Positions 6,417 to 8,040 of a stretch of 8,040 nt of DNA are shown here, piece by piece. The stretch's first letter is position 1; each line of letters opens with the position of its first letter. The stretch covers positions 1-8,040 of the forward strand of contig JAOZRJ010000063.1 in assembly GCA_029931885.1 (NCBI GenBank), read 5' to 3'. Origin of the DNA: Candidatus Omnitrophota bacterium (GTDB lineage: Bacteria; Omnitrophota; Koll11; Zapsychrales; Aceulaceae). A model generated the notes under the pieces. The model was not told where the DNA came from, did not search any database, and saw only the letters and a list, made by a program, of their open reading frames with translations. The position numbers and the translations under genes are program-made.

Positions 6417-6986
6417 TCACGGCTCTGATGGTGCACGAATTGTTATAACCACCTCATGCAATAAAGTGGTACGACCTGAAGTAATAGTATTGTCACCTTC
6501 TAATGATGTCGCTGCAACTGTCACAAAACGCACTATACGATTTACGCTATCTATCAGCGCAGTATGTGTCACGCTTCCCGTTGTATGTACTGTCACCCCC
6601 ATTTTCTGTGCAATCGTTAATTTGCGCCCATCAGGGTCGCCTGCTCCCTTTGTTTTATCACCCGCATCAATACCCGAATTGACTAATGCAAAATTCTCAT
6701 GAGTTTTCCACGTAATATCACTATCCGCAAATTCAGCATCTTGCACCGTTCCCCACGGTGGTTCAGATACATCCGTTGTGCCGCCACTGACACATTCATA
6801 TATAAACCCATTATTTGTTGGTGGCCGAATAAGACCACCAGTTATAATAGCCTCCTCTGCCGTCCATATATCAGGCCAACAAGCGTTAAAAAATGTAACA
6901 GGTTGTGCAGAACAAACAGCTTGCTCGTCTGCAAGAATTATTGAATCGAGTATTAGTTCAAGTGCATCATTTGGTATAAAGCGCAT
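6417..6986 (-). CDS. Tail-associated protein with a phage Trp/Pro module
   Basis: This 189-aa protein starts with a short helix (NDALELILDSIILAD). Residues 51-94 (GLIRPPTNNGFIYECVSGGT, then TDVSEPPWGT, and DSDITWK) match a module very common in phage tail and fibre proteins: 'vrPt..NGy.Y.c..aGtsg..eP.W....g....dg...W'. It is often suspected of glycan or surface binding, but that is not shown here. The C-terminal half (125-189) has TIAQKMGVTV, then THTALIDSVNRIVRFVTV and a closing strand HEVVITIRAP, resembling small phage proteins of the form 'h.aLvd...s.l..vt....t.g....'. ATG 6986 has AGGAG at 6996-6992 (5-nt spacer) overlapping the upstream TAG. GC is higher than the flanks (45-50% in hand-counted rows 6541-6660). 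Likely a tail-tip structural component. Confidence 0.7.
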   Translation of the reverse strand: MRFIPNDALELILDSIILADEQAVCSAQPVTFFNACWPDIWTAEEAIITGGLIRPPTNNGFIYECVSGGTTDVSEPPWGTVQDAEFADSDITWKTHENFALVNSGIDAGDKTKGAGDPDGRKLTIAQKMGVTVHTTGSVTHTALIDSVNRIVRFVTVAATSLEGDNTITSGRTTLLHEVVITIRAPSEP

Positions 6987-6994
6987 AATGACTC

Positions 6995-8040
6995 CTAGTA
7001 TATTTTGGGAATTAGCATCAAATGAGAACCCTTGGGTAAATCAAGCGGTGCCATTGCTTTAAATTGAATCCGTAATCCAGTAGTTGCCATATTTGCGGTC
7101 ACTCCGGGAATTGCAGCATTACGAGTACATTCTTGCCATGAAGCACCAGTAATACATGAATACACTTTAATTTGTGAGTAATCGTATGCAATATCCATTA
7201 TTTTCACAATCCACTGCATTTCAGATGTATCGATACGTTCATGATATGGCTCAAGATCAAAATCTAAAGTACAAAGTTGAGCATACCCATCAGCAACTAT
7301 TTCATTAATCACTGATTGTAAAGCTGGTATAGGTGATCTAAATGCAAATATGCAATCAAAATGCCCATCAGAACTCATACCATTTGTAGCTTCCCATTCT
7401 GTAGATGTCAATGCTTCAATAATCGCAGGAGTACAGATATTATTTGAAAACACAATCGCTTTATCAATTGCATCATTAACCGTAACGATATCTACTTTAC
7501 TCCATATATCGTTATTATCTCTAAAATAATAATCAGTATCGCCACCATTACCGTGTATCGTATCAACATTAGAAACTATTGCCCTCCATATAGTACCCGT
7601 CCAAATATTATAAGTATTTTTTTGATCAAATGAAAAACAAGGTGCTATTATTAAATTGGATTTAGTACTTAATGAACTATCCCACACTTTACTTAACATT
7701 TGCATATGTTTAATTGTTTTCACTATTTTAGATAATCGAAGTTCAGATATCTGACCAATAAAAGTACTGCCTGTATGATGTGCTGCAATTAATATCTCAG
7801 CATCACCATCAGAACCAAATGCACCAAAAGGTATCTGATCAATACTACTCACAATAAAATCACGTTTAATATCATCCCAAGAATAACTTAAAGCTTGTAA
7901 GGTATTATTATTTATAGCCGCAAGACTTTCATGAACTATCGGAGTCCCTGCATTATCGAAATTGACTACTGCTTTACCATTGGTATCTATGAAAATTAAA
8001 GTATCATCTGAACCCCCTGAATCTTGATCAATTAAATTGC
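6995..8040 (-). CDS. C-terminal part of a large modular tail protein (LamG-like plus beta modules), 5' end outside the window
   Basis: The frame is open without a stop from the window edge to TAG at 6997-6995, giving 347 visible residues. A GTG at 7852 is only an internal Val, because the reading continues upstream (for example DSGGSDDTLIFIDTNGKAVV and NTLQALSYSWDDIKRDFIV). The visible N-terminal part ends with HTGSTFIGQISELRLSK, the typical last strands of a LamG/concanavalin-like sandwich. Next comes a module with TYNIWTGTIWRAI and later CTPAIIEALTSTEWE and GHFDCIFAFRS, which resembles phage structural modules of the form 'W.G..W..v......gm....leaLt..dw'. A final beta domain follows (WIVKIMDIAYDYSQIKVYSC ... 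LMLIPKIY). Inference: tail or fibre protein with surface-binding modules, just upstream of the hub gene. The LamG call is moderate. Confidence 0.7.
   Translation of the reverse strand, partial: NLIDQDSGGSDDTLIFIDTNGKAVVNFDNAGTPIVHESLAAINNNTLQALSYSWDDIKRDFIVSSIDQIPFGAFGSDGDAEILIAAHHTGSTFIGQISELRLSKIVKTIKHMQMLSKVWDSSLSTKSNLIIAPCFSFDQKNTYNIWTGTIWRAIVSNVDTIHGNGGDTDYYFRDNNDIWSKVDIVTVNDAIDKAIVFSNNICTPAIIEALTSTEWEATNGMSSDGHFDCIFAFRSPIPALQSVINEIVADGYAQLCTLDFDLEPYHERIDTSEMQWIVKIMDIAYDYSQIKVYSCITGASWQECTRNAAIPGVTANMATTGLRIQFKAMAPLDLPKGSHLMLIPKIY

Noticed and set aside
1789..7062. Plus-strand open frames of about 70-105 codons (for example 2184-2501, 5222-5431, 6778-7062)
   Set aside because: All lie antisense to well-supported minus-strand genes, have low-complexity or unconvincing translations and lack ribosome sites.
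7850..7852. GTG as the true start of the 6995-8040 gene (285 aa)
   Set aside because: The frame is open upstream to the window edge with sensible coding sequence and no ribosome site before the GTG, so it is an internal valine.

Overview
The window reads as a contiguous piece of the tail-tip / host-recognition region of a tailed bacteriophage or prophage (Caudoviricetes). Every believable gene is on the minus strand, so the biological order runs from high to low coordinates. Gaps are 5 to 15 bp except for one of 59 bp, two junctions overlap, and most starts carry a purine-rich Shine-Dalgarno site that often overlaps the previous stop codon. This is typical of a phage late-gene transcript. No tRNA, integrase, transposase, CRISPR array or housekeeping gene is present, so I cannot tell free phage from prophage. 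The base composition is AT-rich (hand-counted 60-base rows fall mostly at 32-37% GC). The host is probably a Gram-negative bacterium; this rests only on the chemoreceptor-like sensor gene and is an inference. Genus is not determinable.

Layout in transcription order. (1) 8040-6995: C-terminal part of a large modular tail protein that enters from outside the window, with the end of a LamG/concanavalin-like sandwich followed by further beta-rich modules. (2) 6986-6417: 189-aa tail-associated protein with a small Trp/Pro-rich module common in phage structural proteins. (3) 6410-4119: 763-aa protein that looks like the tail hub / tail-tip protein, with an N-terminal section built from two kinds of internal repeat. 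(4) 4126-3890: 78-aa small beta-barrel protein overlapping the hub stop codon. (5) 3830-3450: 126-aa BppU-N-like immunoglobulin-type beta protein, preceded by the only sizeable intergenic gap. (6) 3450-2956: 164-aa protein. (7) 2935-2042: 297-aa protein that shares a C-terminal module with the previous one and is clearly richer in GC. (8) 2032-1655: 125-aa beta-rich tail protein. (9) 1645-941: 234-aa protein with a phage 'AHPISAITGL'-type segment and a C-terminal jelly-roll-like domain, a candidate receptor-binding or fibre-tip subunit. (10) 928-71: a 285-aa two-pass membrane protein whose outer domain looks like the Cache/PAS-type ligand-sensing domain of chemoreceptors, but with no HAMP or signalling domain. 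(11) 61-1: the start of a further gene, cut by the window edge.

How it fits together: genes 1 to 9 plausibly build the tail tip, baseplate and adhesin parts that contact the host surface. The sensor-like membrane protein at the end of the run is the outlier. It is not a virion-type protein by sequence, yet sits in the same tightly spaced transcription unit, 12 bp after the jelly-roll protein. An orphan chemoreceptor-type sensor in a phage tail operon is the most unusual thing here, and its job (host behaviour modulation, superinfection exclusion, environmental sensing during infection) is open.
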